From positions 124,001 to 188,000 of IMG/VR virus record IMGVR_UViG_3300032242_002041: 64,000 bases of DNA. The stretch is one strand, 5' to 3'. This DNA is from a virus. The notes below the pieces were generated by a model, which made no database searches, was not told the origin of the DNA, and saw only the letters and a program-made list of their open reading frames with translations. Positions 24,581 to 31,777 of the stretch are shown here, in pieces (position 1 is the first letter of the stretch; each line of letters starts with the position of its first letter). A program made the position numbers and the translations under genes.

Positions 24581-24656
24581 TGGCTCCGGTCCCTGGAATC
24601 GAACCAGGCTTCATGGATTAACAGTCCACCGCCTACACCGTGTTTGCTTGACCGGA
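24581..24656 (-). tRNA. tRNA-Asn (anticodon GTT)
   Basis: Acceptor TCCGGTC/GACCGGA, anticodon loop CTGTTAA giving GTT, T-arm CCTGG-TTCGATT-CCAGG, discriminator G, CCA encoded. Confidence 0.95.
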
Positions 24657-24662
24657 TTTGTC

Positions 24663-24864
24663 TAGTGTTAAAATTACTATTCTATGTTTAAGAGACTCTG
24701 GCCTGTGCTGGTTAACCCAGTCATTGCGCGGATCTCTCCTTGTTGCGTCGTTTACACAGCATCAGCAGGCTGTGGTTTCCTGGATTACAGGCTGACTTGA
24801 CAAGGATGGTTATCTTCCTTAACAGTTAGGATTGCTTACTCTTTCGCACACAATCTTAACACTA
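24663..24864 (-). ncRNA. Highly structured unknown RNA inside the tRNA cluster
   Basis: A 9-bp closing helix TAGTGTTAA / TTAACACTA joins the two ends of a 202-base element between tRNA-Glu and tRNA-Asn. Inside are hairpins CACAGC/GCTGTG, CCTG/CAGG and CTGG/CCAG, plus longer pairings such as CCTTGT/ACAAGG and AGAGA/TCTCT. No open frame of note is present. It is not a tRNA, not part of a split tRNA I can see, and not the tmRNA. T4 carries two stable RNAs (species C and D) of unknown role in its tRNA cluster, so a stable phage RNA here has precedent. Confidence 0.65.
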
Positions 24865-24870
24865 AACAAC

Positions 24871-24946
24871 TGGCGCTCCCAGCGAGATTCGAACTCGCGT
24901 ACTCACCGTGAAAGGGTGATGTCCTAGGCCTCTAGACGATGGGAGC
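24871..24946 (-). tRNA. tRNA-Glu (anticodon TTC)
   Basis: Acceptor GCTCCCA/TGGGAGC, anticodon loop CTTTCAC giving TTC, T-arm GCGAG-TTCGAAT-CTCGC, discriminator G, CCA encoded. First gene of the tRNA operon after the promoter at 24964-24992. Confidence 0.95.
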
Positions 24947-24963
24947 ATCTAAACAATAATTCT

Positions 24964-24992
24964 ATTATACAACTACAAATTACATTTGTCAA
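24964..24992 (-). promoter_or_regulatory. Consensus sigma70 promoter of the tRNA operon
   Basis: TTGACA (24987-24992), 17-bp spacer, TATAAT (24964-24969), about 18 bases before tRNA-Glu. Perfect hexamers. Likely drives Glu, the structured RNA, Asn, Gly, Trp, Cys and perhaps the TEK gene. Confidence 0.92.
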
Positions 24993-25023
24993 CTAGATAA
25001 AAATTTTTATAGTCGATTAAGCC

Positions 25024-25031
25024 AATAAATA
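25024..25031 (+). promoter_or_regulatory. T4-type late promoter element
   Basis: AATAAATA (NATAAATA form used by cyanophages) ending 5 bases before the ATG at 25037. Confidence 0.4.
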
Positions 25032-25036
25032 AATTT

Positions 25037-25807
25037 ATGTCCACATATAACATAGAAGTACATGATAATTTAATAGCTCCAGATTTGCATGAAAAAATTT
25101 ATCAATATATAAAAACACTTACCTTTACAGGAGTTTGGTTGGAAGCCAAACGAGTTGAATTTGATTATAGTCTCAACAGTCCCAAAAATCCAGCCGACTG
25201 GATGTTGTATCAAAGTATGGGCAGAGAACTACAATTACATCGGTGCCCGTTAGCCAGCGACGAGCACAGTTTAAAGGCCTTTCCGCCAATTTATTTGTTA
25301 TGGAAAGAGATAAATCGTCGACTAGACAATCAATTTGAGTTAGCTGGGAATCCAGAAGGCATGGCTACTCCGTTAAAAATTCCAACTCCGCAAGATTCTA
25401 ATTTAAAAACAGGATGGCGTGCCTATATAAATGCCCACTATAATACACACGCAGGACACGGCGGCGACGGTTATGCACATCGAGATACACCGTTAGAATA
25501 TAATGATGAAAACACTGTTACTATGCTGTATATTGCTAATCCAGATTGGTATCCATCATGGTCGGGCGATTTAAAATTCTACGGCGAAGATCCCGAAGGA
25601 CTATCCAAAGATCATCAACAGTTTAATCGTGGTATACAGCAACGACGAAATTACAATGTTGGGTGGTTAGATCAAGGACGTGTAGTAAGTCCAGTTCCCG
25701 GACGTTTGATTGTATATGATGGACGTTGTCTACACGGAACTACTTTACCAAGTTCTCCTCTTGAAACACCAATTATTAAAATAGCATTTCGTGCTAGACG
25801 AAAATAA
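25037..25807 (+). CDS. Fe(II)/2-oxoglutarate oxygenase (prolyl-hydroxylase type)
   Basis: 256 residues. HAGHGGDGYAHRDTPLEY (about residues 137-154, H-x-D), TVTMLYIANPDWYPSWSGDL as core strands, then GRLIVYDGRCLHGTTLPSS (distal His near residue 236) and IIKIAFRARRK with the 2OG Arg. This is the double-stranded beta-helix of P4H/2OG-Fe(II) phage oxygenases, which hydroxylate sugars, peptides or nucleobases. It is a different subtype from the two proteins at 14245 and 18335. It lies directly before tRNA-Tyr on the other strand. Confidence 0.75.
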   Translation: MSTYNIEVHDNLIAPDLHEKIYQYIKTLTFTGVWLEAKRVEFDYSLNSPKNPADWMLYQSMGRELQLHRCPLASDEHSLKAFPPIYLLWKEINRRLDNQFELAGNPEGMATPLKIPTPQDSNLKTGWRAYINAHYNTHAGHGGDGYAHRDTPLEYNDENTVTMLYIANPDWYPSWSGDLKFYGEDPEGLSKDHQQFNRGIQQRRNYNVGWLDQGRVVSPVPGRLIVYDGRCLHGTTLPSSPLETPIIKIAFRARRK

Positions 25808-25809
25808 TT

Positions 25810-25894
25810 TGGTGGGCCAGGAAAGATTCGAACTTTCGTACTCAGAGAGGGGAGATTTACAGTCTCCTGGTTTTAGCCACTCACCCACCGACCC
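25810..25894 (-). tRNA. tRNA-Tyr (anticodon GTA)
   Basis: Class II, 85 bases: acceptor GGGTCGG/CTGGCCC, anticodon loop CTGTAAA giving GTA, long variable arm, T-arm GAAAG-TTCGAAT-CTTTC, CCA encoded. In many phages Tyr and Gln tRNAs are queuosine targets; this GTA (G34) is a Q-type anticodon. Confidence 0.93.
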
Positions 25895-25896
25895 AT

Positions 25897-26034
25897 ATAG
25901 TAAAACGCACTGGCCACTTTTGTGTTTGCTTCCAGAATAATCGGACCGTCCAATGCGCTTTACTATACTATCATCTATACTAGGTTGTTGCCGCCAACTG
26001 TTCATCCGATAGCCCGCCCGTTTGTGTTGTTTAT
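25897..26034 (-). ncRNA. Structured leader upstream of tRNA-Tyr
   Basis: Between the promoter at 26035-26063 and tRNA-Tyr is about 138 bases of RNA. Its 3' part forms a 17-bp helix (25897-25913 with 25950-25966; ATAGTAAA at one end, two G-U pairs). No coding frame or second tRNA is visible. It may be a processing leader or a separate RNA cut from the same transcript. Confidence 0.5.
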
Positions 26035-26063
26035 AGTATAACACAGGTCCTCGTTACCTGCAA
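26035..26063 (-). promoter_or_regulatory. Sigma70-like promoter
   Basis: TTGCAG (26058-26063), 17-bp spacer, TATACT (26035-26040). Weaker hexamers than most here but the same spacing; precedes the structured leader and tRNA-Tyr. Confidence 0.65.
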
Positions 26064-26078
26064 CCACTTTGAACCATT

Positions 26079-26247
26079 AATCTTCTATTTGATGATAAAC
26101 TGTATCACGTGCCTGAAGCATTTCTGTTGCACGACGAATCTTATTCTGAAACAGTCTTGTTTTCATTTCTTCGGTTAGTGTTAAATTACTAACTTCCCAA
26201 GCCTGTTTGACAATACGATCATTTAGTTTACTATAATCTGTGTCCAT
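26079..26247 (-). CDS. Small helical protein (56 aa)
   Basis: Starts MDTDYSKLNDRIVKQAWEVSN, fully helix-prone and charged, ends TVYHQIED. AAAGGAAAG precedes the ATG at the right distance. The coding frame has no rival. A terminator is placed just upstream of it (26265-26301), so it needs read-through or its own promoter. Function unknown. Confidence 0.7.
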
Positions 26248-26264
26248 GTTCTTTCCTTTAAAAT

Positions 26265-26301
26265 AAAAAACCCCGGAGTGTTTAAAGTTCCGGGGTTTTT
26301 T
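26265..26301. terminator. Bidirectional Rho-independent terminator
   Basis: CCCCGGA / TCCGGGG stem flanked by AAAAAA and TTTTTT, usable on either strand. On the minus strand it ends the short transcript from the promoter at 26435-26463. Confidence 0.9.
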
Positions 26302-26325
26302 GAATAAAAATTAAAAACTTACTAT

Positions 26326-26424
26326 TCAATCGTCCCATCCCTCTGTTTCTAGTCCACAGCCATTGACCCACGCCCAAATCATATTTGGTAGTGTGGCTAA
26401 GAGTAGATAGTTCGAATGTTTCAT
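26326..26424 (-). CDS. Tiny peptide from a consensus promoter (32 aa)
   Basis: Starts MKHSNYLLLATLPNMIWAW, hydrophobic N-terminal half with Trp-rich end (GCGLETEGWDD). It lies between a perfect sigma70 promoter and a terminator, with no Shine-Dalgarno. Either a short membrane peptide or the transcript is a small RNA and the frame is accidental. Confidence 0.4.
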   Translation of the reverse strand: MKHSNYLLLATLPNMIWAWVNGCGLETEGWDD

Positions 26425-26434
26425 GTTAGTAAGT

Positions 26435-26463
26435 ATTATACACGGTTATTTATCTCTTGTCAA
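26435..26463 (-). promoter_or_regulatory. Consensus sigma70 promoter of a short transcript
   Basis: TTGACA (26458-26463), 17-bp spacer, TATAAT (26435-26440), perfect hexamers. Start of transcription would fall about 3 bases before the ATG at 26424. The terminator at 26265-26301 would give an RNA of about 155 bases. Confidence 0.9.
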
Positions 26464-26528
26464 CCCCTGTCAGACAACAAATTTGTTTTAATTGTCAGCC
26501 AAGTTACCTGCTACTAAATATTGGCTCA

Positions 26529-27737
26529 ATGCAAGCAACTCACCCTGTTCTTTTTGCAGACTCTAAAGCGCCATTTGATACTGTTGCTAAAAATGGCTAT
26601 TATCAAGTTGGCAATCAATTTTTTAATCATAAGATATCAGCTTTGATAGAAGCTACAAAAACCAATCAATCCGTACAATGGCATTTCAATGATCCGGTAT
26701 GGAATAAAATAAACTGGCGCAGCAATGATTCAATACCGGTTACATATTGGTATCAAGAACGAGCAAAACAATTAAGAGACAAATATGATTATCTGATCTT
26801 GGCATTCAGCGGAGGCAGAGACAGTCATAATGTATTACATAGTTTTATTGATAATGATATTCATTTAGATGAAGTCTGGTGCGATTGGCCGCTTCAACAT
26901 ACTGAAGGAAAGTTTGATTTAAATCCACATGATTGTTCTCCAGAGAACATGCCAAGCGAGTGGACCTATAGTATTAAACCAGAACTAGATCGACTGGCTC
27001 AATCGCATTCTCTTACAAAAATTACCATAACTGATTCTACTTCTACATTGGCTGACGAAAATGCCGAAGATACTTTGATGATATCTCAATACGCATTTTA
27101 TGCCACTGTCAAACGTTTTAGAGAATTAGATACTATTGTTCGACAGCGCAGTAAAAAATACGCTCGGGTAGGAGTCATTGTAGGCATTGAAAAACCACAA
27201 TATCTAATAATCAACGGCTTTATGTCATTGTTTTTTAGCGACAGCACCATGCAGATAAAATCTGACAGCATTGGAGACTGTACTAGAGAAGTTGAATATT
27301 TCTATTGGTCAGCTGATCTGCCCGAGTTGGTTAGATCGCAAGGACATGCAATCCTTGATTACCTAAGAGCCAATCCATGGGCACAGCAATTGCAATCTTT
27401 TGCATCAATTAAAAATAATCTTACAGTTACCATTGATACTCCAGAACAAAGCCAGGCCTGGAGAAATTTAATAAACTACGCAATTTATCCACAATGGGAC
27501 AATAAATTTCAAGTAGCTAAACCTATTGATTTTTTATACAATAATGAATATTATTCTTGGCTGACCAGTCATCAAGATCTCAGGGCATTACAAAGTCATC
27601 GTAATGCCTTGGATAACTCACTAAAATTGGTAGATCACAGATTTTTTAAAAAAGCACACAATAATGCAATTTTAAATTATAAACCTTTTACTACAAAATT
27701 TTTACCAGTTGGAAAACTAGAAAATTTACTAGATTAG
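26529..27737 (+). CDS. PP-loop ATP pyrophosphatase family protein (copy 2)
   Basis: 402 residues from ATG 26529; a TTG at 26457 is in frame but falls in the minus-strand promoter. Family cap GYYQVGNQFFNHKISALIEA (about residues 24-43), then LRDKYDYLILAFSGGRDSHN (PP-loop SGGRDS, about 95-100), and HLDEVWCDWPLQ. VGIEKPQYLIING matches YGIDKPKMCIRDG in copy 3. A late conserved region reads YNNEYYSWLTSHQ. Probably adenylates a substrate; partner unknown. Next to the TctC and radical SAM genes. Confidence 0.65.
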   Translation: MQATHPVLFADSKAPFDTVAKNGYYQVGNQFFNHKISALIEATKTNQSVQWHFNDPVWNKINWRSNDSIPVTYWYQERAKQLRDKYDYLILAFSGGRDSHNVLHSFIDNDIHLDEVWCDWPLQHTEGKFDLNPHDCSPENMPSEWTYSIKPELDRLAQSHSLTKITITDSTSTLADENAEDTLMISQYAFYATVKRFRELDTIVRQRSKKYARVGVIVGIEKPQYLIINGFMSLFFSDSTMQIKSDSIGDCTREVEYFYWSADLPELVRSQGHAILDYLRANPWAQQLQSFASIKNNLTVTIDTPEQSQAWRNLINYAIYPQWDNKFQVAKPIDFLYNNEYYSWLTSHQDLRALQSHRNALDNSLKLVDHRFFKKAHNNAILNYKPFTTKFLPVGKLENLLD

Positions 27738-27738
27738 T

Positions 27739-28671
27739 TTACCGAGTTTCTGATATTTGTTTTTCGTAACGATGTACCAAGGCTTTTATTTGCAGTACAC
27801 GCAAATTAAAAAATTCTTCGGTTGACATTTTTGGTTTCCTAAACATAGGAGGACTCATATCCGATGAACTGCTTATGTAATCTGCTCCAAGTTTTTCTTG
27901 TGCTTGATCTAAGATGCGGGCAATTTCCTGTCGCTTGGCCACAGGCATTTTAACATTTGCTACAGTGCTCATAAAAATTGTTGGAGTATTAAATCCTTGC
28001 TCGGATAACGTTTTAATTTCGGGAACTAACGGATTTCTAGTAGGGCAACTGATTCCTAATATTTTTAAGTTGGGATTTTTTGATTTGAAGATTTGATAAT
28101 TTGATACTCGCTCAATTACAAAGTTAATAGGCTCTCCAGCAGCCATTTGAGTCAACGCATCATAGTTGGCTTTATAAACAATATACCTAACTTTAAATCC
28201 TAACTTTTCGCCAATAATAAGTGCAGTTAAATGTGTGGCATTTCCGTAGCCGGTTCCGCCAACAGTAATTTCTTTTTGACCTTTTAGGCTAGCGATTCCT
28301 TGTTGAGTATTACCGATGTTAGTGATTACCGCCCAACAAGCATCACCTTGGGTAGCAACAGGAACATAATCGGATTCATTAATTAACCCCTGTCTTGCAT
28401 TTTCAACAAACGACGGCGCTACTGTGGCCAACCGTGTTTGTGGATTTTGATCCATGGTTTTCAATGCAATGACACCTTGTGCCCCTGGTTTAAATTCTAA
28501 TATAAATTCATATTTATTTTGGCTTCGATTGGCTATGTCCAGCATTTTAATATATGGTGTTGCATTTGGTTGATTGGCGGCAGCTCCAAATTCAATAACA
28601 ATTGTTTCTTGCGCCAACACAGATTGAAATGCTGTTATACAAGCTAATAGACTCAATATTTTTTTAATCAT
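27739..28671 (-). CDS. TctC/Bug-type solute-binding protein (copy 2)
   Basis: 310 residues from ATG 28671. Signal peptide MIKKILSLLACITAFQSVLAQ, cleavage likely after VLA. The ligand loop FGAAANQPNATPYIKML is a diverged form of the PGGxxD loop. Conserved Bug elements follow: KPGAQGVIAL, GGTGYGNATHL, NLKILGISC. The two copies differ, so they were acquired or duplicated long ago and may bind different ligands. No TctA or TctB gene in the window. Confidence 0.65.
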   Translation of the reverse strand: MIKKILSLLACITAFQSVLAQETIVIEFGAAANQPNATPYIKMLDIANRSQNKYEFILEFKPGAQGVIALKTMDQNPQTRLATVAPSFVENARQGLINESDYVPVATQGDACWAVITNIGNTQQGIASLKGQKEITVGGTGYGNATHLTALIIGEKLGFKVRYIVYKANYDALTQMAAGEPINFVIERVSNYQIFKSKNPNLKILGISCPTRNPLVPEIKTLSEQGFNTPTIFMSTVANVKMPVAKRQEIARILDQAQEKLGADYISSSSDMSPPMFRKPKMSTEEFFNLRVLQIKALVHRYEKQISETR

Positions 28672-28703
28672 AACATTAATAGTTAGTCGACCTTTGCACA
28701 AGC

Positions 28704-28711
28704 TATAAATA
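28704..28711 (+). promoter_or_regulatory. T4-type late promoter element
   Basis: TATAAATA ending 4 bases before the ATG at 28716. Confidence 0.45.
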
Positions 28712-28715
28712 TTCC

Positions 28716-29762
28716 ATGCTTAATATACAAGACATTCGTCAAGTACAGATAGAACTCACCACTCGGTGCAATGCTCGTTGCCCGATGTGCATGAGAAATT
28801 ATCGCGGCCTGGATTTCAATTCTGGATATCCTGAAACAGAACTTACTTTAGATAACATAAAACAAATTTTGCAACCAGAATTTTTAAAGCAATTAACTAA
28901 AGGAATAAGCTTCAACGGCAATTTAGGCGATTTTGGGCTAGCCCGAGATGCACAAGAAATAGTACAATGGTTAACAGATCAAGGTGTTCCAGTATACATC
29001 AATTCTAACGCTAGTATGCGTACACCAGACTGGTGGGCCCGACTGGCCCGTCCTGGAGTCAGAATTGGATTTGCCATTGATGGATTAGCGGATACGCACA
29101 GTTTGTACAGACAAGATACCGATTGGCACCGAGTAATAGCCAATGCAACTGCATTTATTCAAGCAGGCGGGCATGCTATTTGGCGCTTTATTCCTTTTGA
29201 TCATAACCAACATCAAGAACAAGCCTGTAAAGATTTAGCTAAAGAACTAGGTTTTTTTCAATTTGAAAATATTAACGAAGGCCGCAACCGCGGGCCTGTA
29301 TATTCTAGACTAGGAGAGTTCAGTCATTGGCTTGGCGAACCTTTTACCGATCAAGAAAAACTAAACCCACCTGATATAAAATCAATGTTAGAAAGTCATG
29401 TTACTTGGTTTGACTATCGTACGGTTAAATCTAACAAAGACACCCAGCCATTAAATTTAATCTGTAATCATAAGCGTATTAAAGAAATTTATATTGCAGC
29501 AGACGGAACTGTTTACCCATGTTGCTTTTTGGGCTTTTATCCCACAACAATGAATCATCCTGGTAATAAAGAATTAAAACCAATGATTAAAAATAACAAC
29601 GCCCTAGAATATCCATTGGAAGAATGCATTAATTGGTTTAACGAAGTTGAAAAATCTTGGGATCGTTCCAGTATTGCCGACGGTAGATTATACACTTGTG
29701 TTAATACTTGTGGGCAACATGACACTCCTATTTTTGCAAAACACAAACAAGAGATAATATGA
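28716..29762 (+). CDS. Radical SAM enzyme (SPASM-like C-terminus)
   Basis: 348 residues. The Fe-S motif is ELTTRCNARCPMCMRNY (CxxxCxxC, about residues 11-27), then ISFNGNLGDFGLARDAQEIV (GGE-type SAM region), VRIGFAIDGLADTHSLY and IYIAADGTVYPCCFLGFYP with a C-terminal cysteine cluster (C-x(n)-CC, later C-V-N-T-C) typical of SPASM or twitch auxiliary clusters. Such enzymes modify peptides, sugars or alcohols. ATGA overlap with a second radical SAM gene, so the two probably work in sequence. Confidence 0.8.
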   Translation: MLNIQDIRQVQIELTTRCNARCPMCMRNYRGLDFNSGYPETELTLDNIKQILQPEFLKQLTKGISFNGNLGDFGLARDAQEIVQWLTDQGVPVYINSNASMRTPDWWARLARPGVRIGFAIDGLADTHSLYRQDTDWHRVIANATAFIQAGGHAIWRFIPFDHNQHQEQACKDLAKELGFFQFENINEGRNRGPVYSRLGEFSHWLGEPFTDQEKLNPPDIKSMLESHVTWFDYRTVKSNKDTQPLNLICNHKRIKEIYIAADGTVYPCCFLGFYPTTMNHPGNKELKPMIKNNNALEYPLEECINWFNEVEKSWDRSSIADGRLYTCVNTCGQHDTPIFAKHKQEII

Positions 29763-30637
29763 CCAATAGAATAGTAATAGATAAATTAGAATTTTACATC
29801 ACTAACGTATGTAATCTGACTTGTAGTGGATGTAATAGATATAATAATTATAAGTTTGCTGGCTGGGAAAATTGGAATGATTATGAAAAGATTTTTGAAC
29901 AATGGGCAGAAAAAATTGACATTATTAAACCGGTAATATTAGGTGGAGAACCTTTGCTTAATCCCACTATCAACGAGTGGATCAACGGAATTCAGCGAAT
30001 ATGGCCCGCCCACTACTCGCCACAAATTCAAAGCAATGGAACACGTATAGATTTGGTTGACGGGTTATACAACGCATGTCGTAAATCGGGTACATGGATT
30101 GGCATTAGCCTTCATGTGCAAGACGATAGAGATGCTATTTTTAATCGTATTAGAAATTTTTTAGTGCATCCAATTAACGAAACAACTGACAGTAGCTCAC
30201 AACACGGATCAAATTGTCAATTTGTTGATGCAAATAACGTACAAGTGCATGTATGGTTATCTGATCATTTTACACAAAACAATATTATAGAAGGCCCTAT
30301 GGGAGAATTTAAACTATACAATAGTGATCCTATTCTGGCACACAATAACTGTGCATTTGTTAAATTTAAAAATTATCATTTTATCAATGGAAAAATTCAC
30401 AAGTGTGGACCAGCTCCCCTAATGCAACAATTTGATCAGCAGTATCCTTTTAGTATATCAGATGAGGATCGTGCGCTTATACACAGTTATCGAGGGTTAT
30501 CGGTAGATGAATTTGACGAGCGTGGTGAAGAATTTTTCCGTACCATAGATGATCCTATACCACAGTGTAAATTTTGTCCTGAATCATATGAGTATAAAAA
30601 AATACAATTTTCAAATCTAAAGCCTAACAAAATTTAA
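29759..30637 (+). CDS. Radical SAM enzyme
   Basis: 292 residues. Fe-S motif FYITNVCNLTCSGCNRYNNY (CxxxCxxC, about residues 16-22), PVILGGEPLLNPTINEWI (GGE SAM-binding motif) and GTWIGISLHVQDDR. The C-terminus has CKFCPESYEYKK, a further two-cysteine site, and KCGPAP. Shorter than its neighbour at 28716. Followed by a terminator, so the two form one operon. Confidence 0.8.
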   Translation: MTNRIVIDKLEFYITNVCNLTCSGCNRYNNYKFAGWENWNDYEKIFEQWAEKIDIIKPVILGGEPLLNPTINEWINGIQRIWPAHYSPQIQSNGTRIDLVDGLYNACRKSGTWIGISLHVQDDRDAIFNRIRNFLVHPINETTDSSSQHGSNCQFVDANNVQVHVWLSDHFTQNNIIEGPMGEFKLYNSDPILAHNNCAFVKFKNYHFINGKIHKCGPAPLMQQFDQQYPFSISDEDRALIHSYRGLSVDEFDERGEEFFRTIDDPIPQCKFCPESYEYKKIQFSNLKPNKI

Positions 30638-30642
30638 TCAAT

Positions 30643-30667
30643 AAAAAAGGCACCAAAGTGCCTTTTT
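30643..30667. terminator. Bidirectional terminator between convergent genes
   Basis: AAAAGGCAC / GTGCCTTTT stem with a CAAA loop, A-run and T-run on both sides. It closes both the radical SAM operon (plus) and the outer-membrane-like gene (minus). Confidence 0.9.
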
Positions 30668-30687
30668 AAACTCTAATTGGAATCTAA

Positions 30688-31140
30688 TTAGAATGAGTAC
30701 TTAACACCGGCTGTTACAATGTTACCATTGTAGGCTTTGGTAATGTTGTTGCCCTTTTGGTAAGCATAGTCTGCAACCAAATTGATTTTAGAAGTAACTG
30801 GATACGCAACACCAGCACCAGCGAACCCAGCGCCGCCATTGGAAGTCTTTGGACTTTGTGGATCAATATAAGCAACACCAGCACGAACATTGGTTTGTAC
30901 AGGACCTAGTTTAATTACATCGTAGCTGACACTTGCTGTGTAACGATTAACGTCAACACGTTGAGTTGTGCTACGATCTGCAGTAGCTTGAATACCAACT
31001 TTGCCAAAAGATTGACCTGCAGAGATACCAACCAAGTTACTGTCGGAACCCATGTTGCGTCCGCCATATACACCAACATCGGCGGCACTGACCAGCCCAG
31101 CGGATACAGTTAATGCTACTGCTAAAAATAGTTGTTTCAT
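30688..31140 (-). CDS. Outer-membrane beta-barrel-like protein with signal peptide
   Basis: 150 residues. Signal peptide MKQLFLAVALTVSAGLVSA (cleavage near SAA). The rest is alternating strands with Gly turns (GVYGGRNMGSDSNLVGISAGQ; NIVTAGVKYSF), ending in Phe as outer-membrane porins do for BamA recognition. About eight short strands fit a small barrel. Phage outer-membrane proteins are often superinfection-exclusion or lysogenic-conversion factors, but that is inference. No Shine-Dalgarno of the strongest type; AAAGGAAATAAATC precedes the ATG. Confidence 0.65.
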   Translation of the reverse strand: MKQLFLAVALTVSAGLVSAADVGVYGGRNMGSDSNLVGISAGQSFGKVGIQATADRSTTQRVDVNRYTASVSYDVIKLGPVQTNVRAGVAYIDPQSPKTSNGGAGFAGAGVAYPVTSKINLVADYAYQKGNNITKAYNGNIVTAGVKYSF

Positions 31141-31261
31141 TTGATTTATTTCCTTTTAAGAATGGGCACAGATTTATGTCCCGTGAATAATATTTAGTGG
31201 GTTTTACTGATGGACAGCAAAAATGCCAACTTTTTGTTAGTTTTTGGAGTTAACGGCGTAT

Positions 31262-31286
31262 AAAAAGAAACCCGCCGAAGCGGGTT
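31262..31286 (-). terminator. Rho-independent terminator after the tmRNA
   Basis: AACCCGC-TTCG-GCGGGTT stem with a UUCG tetraloop, followed on the minus strand by TCTTTTT. Confidence 0.9.
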
Positions 31287-31289
31287 CTA

Positions 31290-31770
31290 CTATTTTCTGT
31301 TACGAGGTATAATTACCCTAAGCAGTGATTAAACTGCTAAAGATTGACGTTGTGCTGTACGAGCAGAGAACTTAACGTTCTTACCTGAAACAGTTACTTC
31401 GCCTGTATTTGCGTTTGCATTTACGAGATTTGCTTCTTCGACCGAGCTTCCCCAGTCCTAACGGCTTTAGCTTTGCCGATTCTCCAATAGCCCTTGTGTG
31501 CCAATCGATACCAAATTCATCCCCACCGAAGCATACTGTTTTCACCCTCCGAACTTCACGCTGGGTAACGCATCACAATACACTTCGGTGGAGATGTCGG
31601 GGCTTGAACCCGAGTCTTGCTCACCCTACTTCTATCTTCAACGAATTTTATTTTGTGGCATACTTTTTTAAGTCGACCACTACTAAACCCTTTATGTTGG
31701 ACAAGAGTTCGACCAACTTTTACTCTAAGACACAGTTTGCCTTCACTACGAAGGAATTACAACAATTCTT
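31290..31770 (-). ncRNA. ssrA: Circularly permuted (two-piece) tmRNA
   Basis: On the minus strand, 5' to 3': an upstream part with a GTTGG/CCAAC hairpin; T-arm TCGGG-TTCAAGC-CCCGA; acceptor strand CATCTCC with A and CC (3' end at 31587); an intervening loop with CCACCGAAG/CTTCGGTGG pairing; then 5' end GGGGATGAATTTGGTATCG (starting 31524); tag region; terminator. GGGGATG pairs with CATCTCC and has G3-U70, the alanine identity pair. The order acceptor-3' half first, 5' half second is the permuted form. Tag frame, most likely from GCA near 31415, starts ANANTGE, ends RQSLAV at the stop (31329-31331), about 29 codons. Upstream limit is approximate. Confidence 0.85.
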
Positions 31771-31777
31771 TTAAAAC

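Noticed and set aside
24663-24864. Group I intron in the tRNA cluster.
   Set aside because: No interrupted tRNA surrounds it and I could not place a group I core (P7 with the guanosine site); kept as an unknown structured RNA.
25897-26034. A second tRNA upstream of tRNA-Tyr.
   Set aside because: No T-loop or acceptor pair; only a hairpin is supported.
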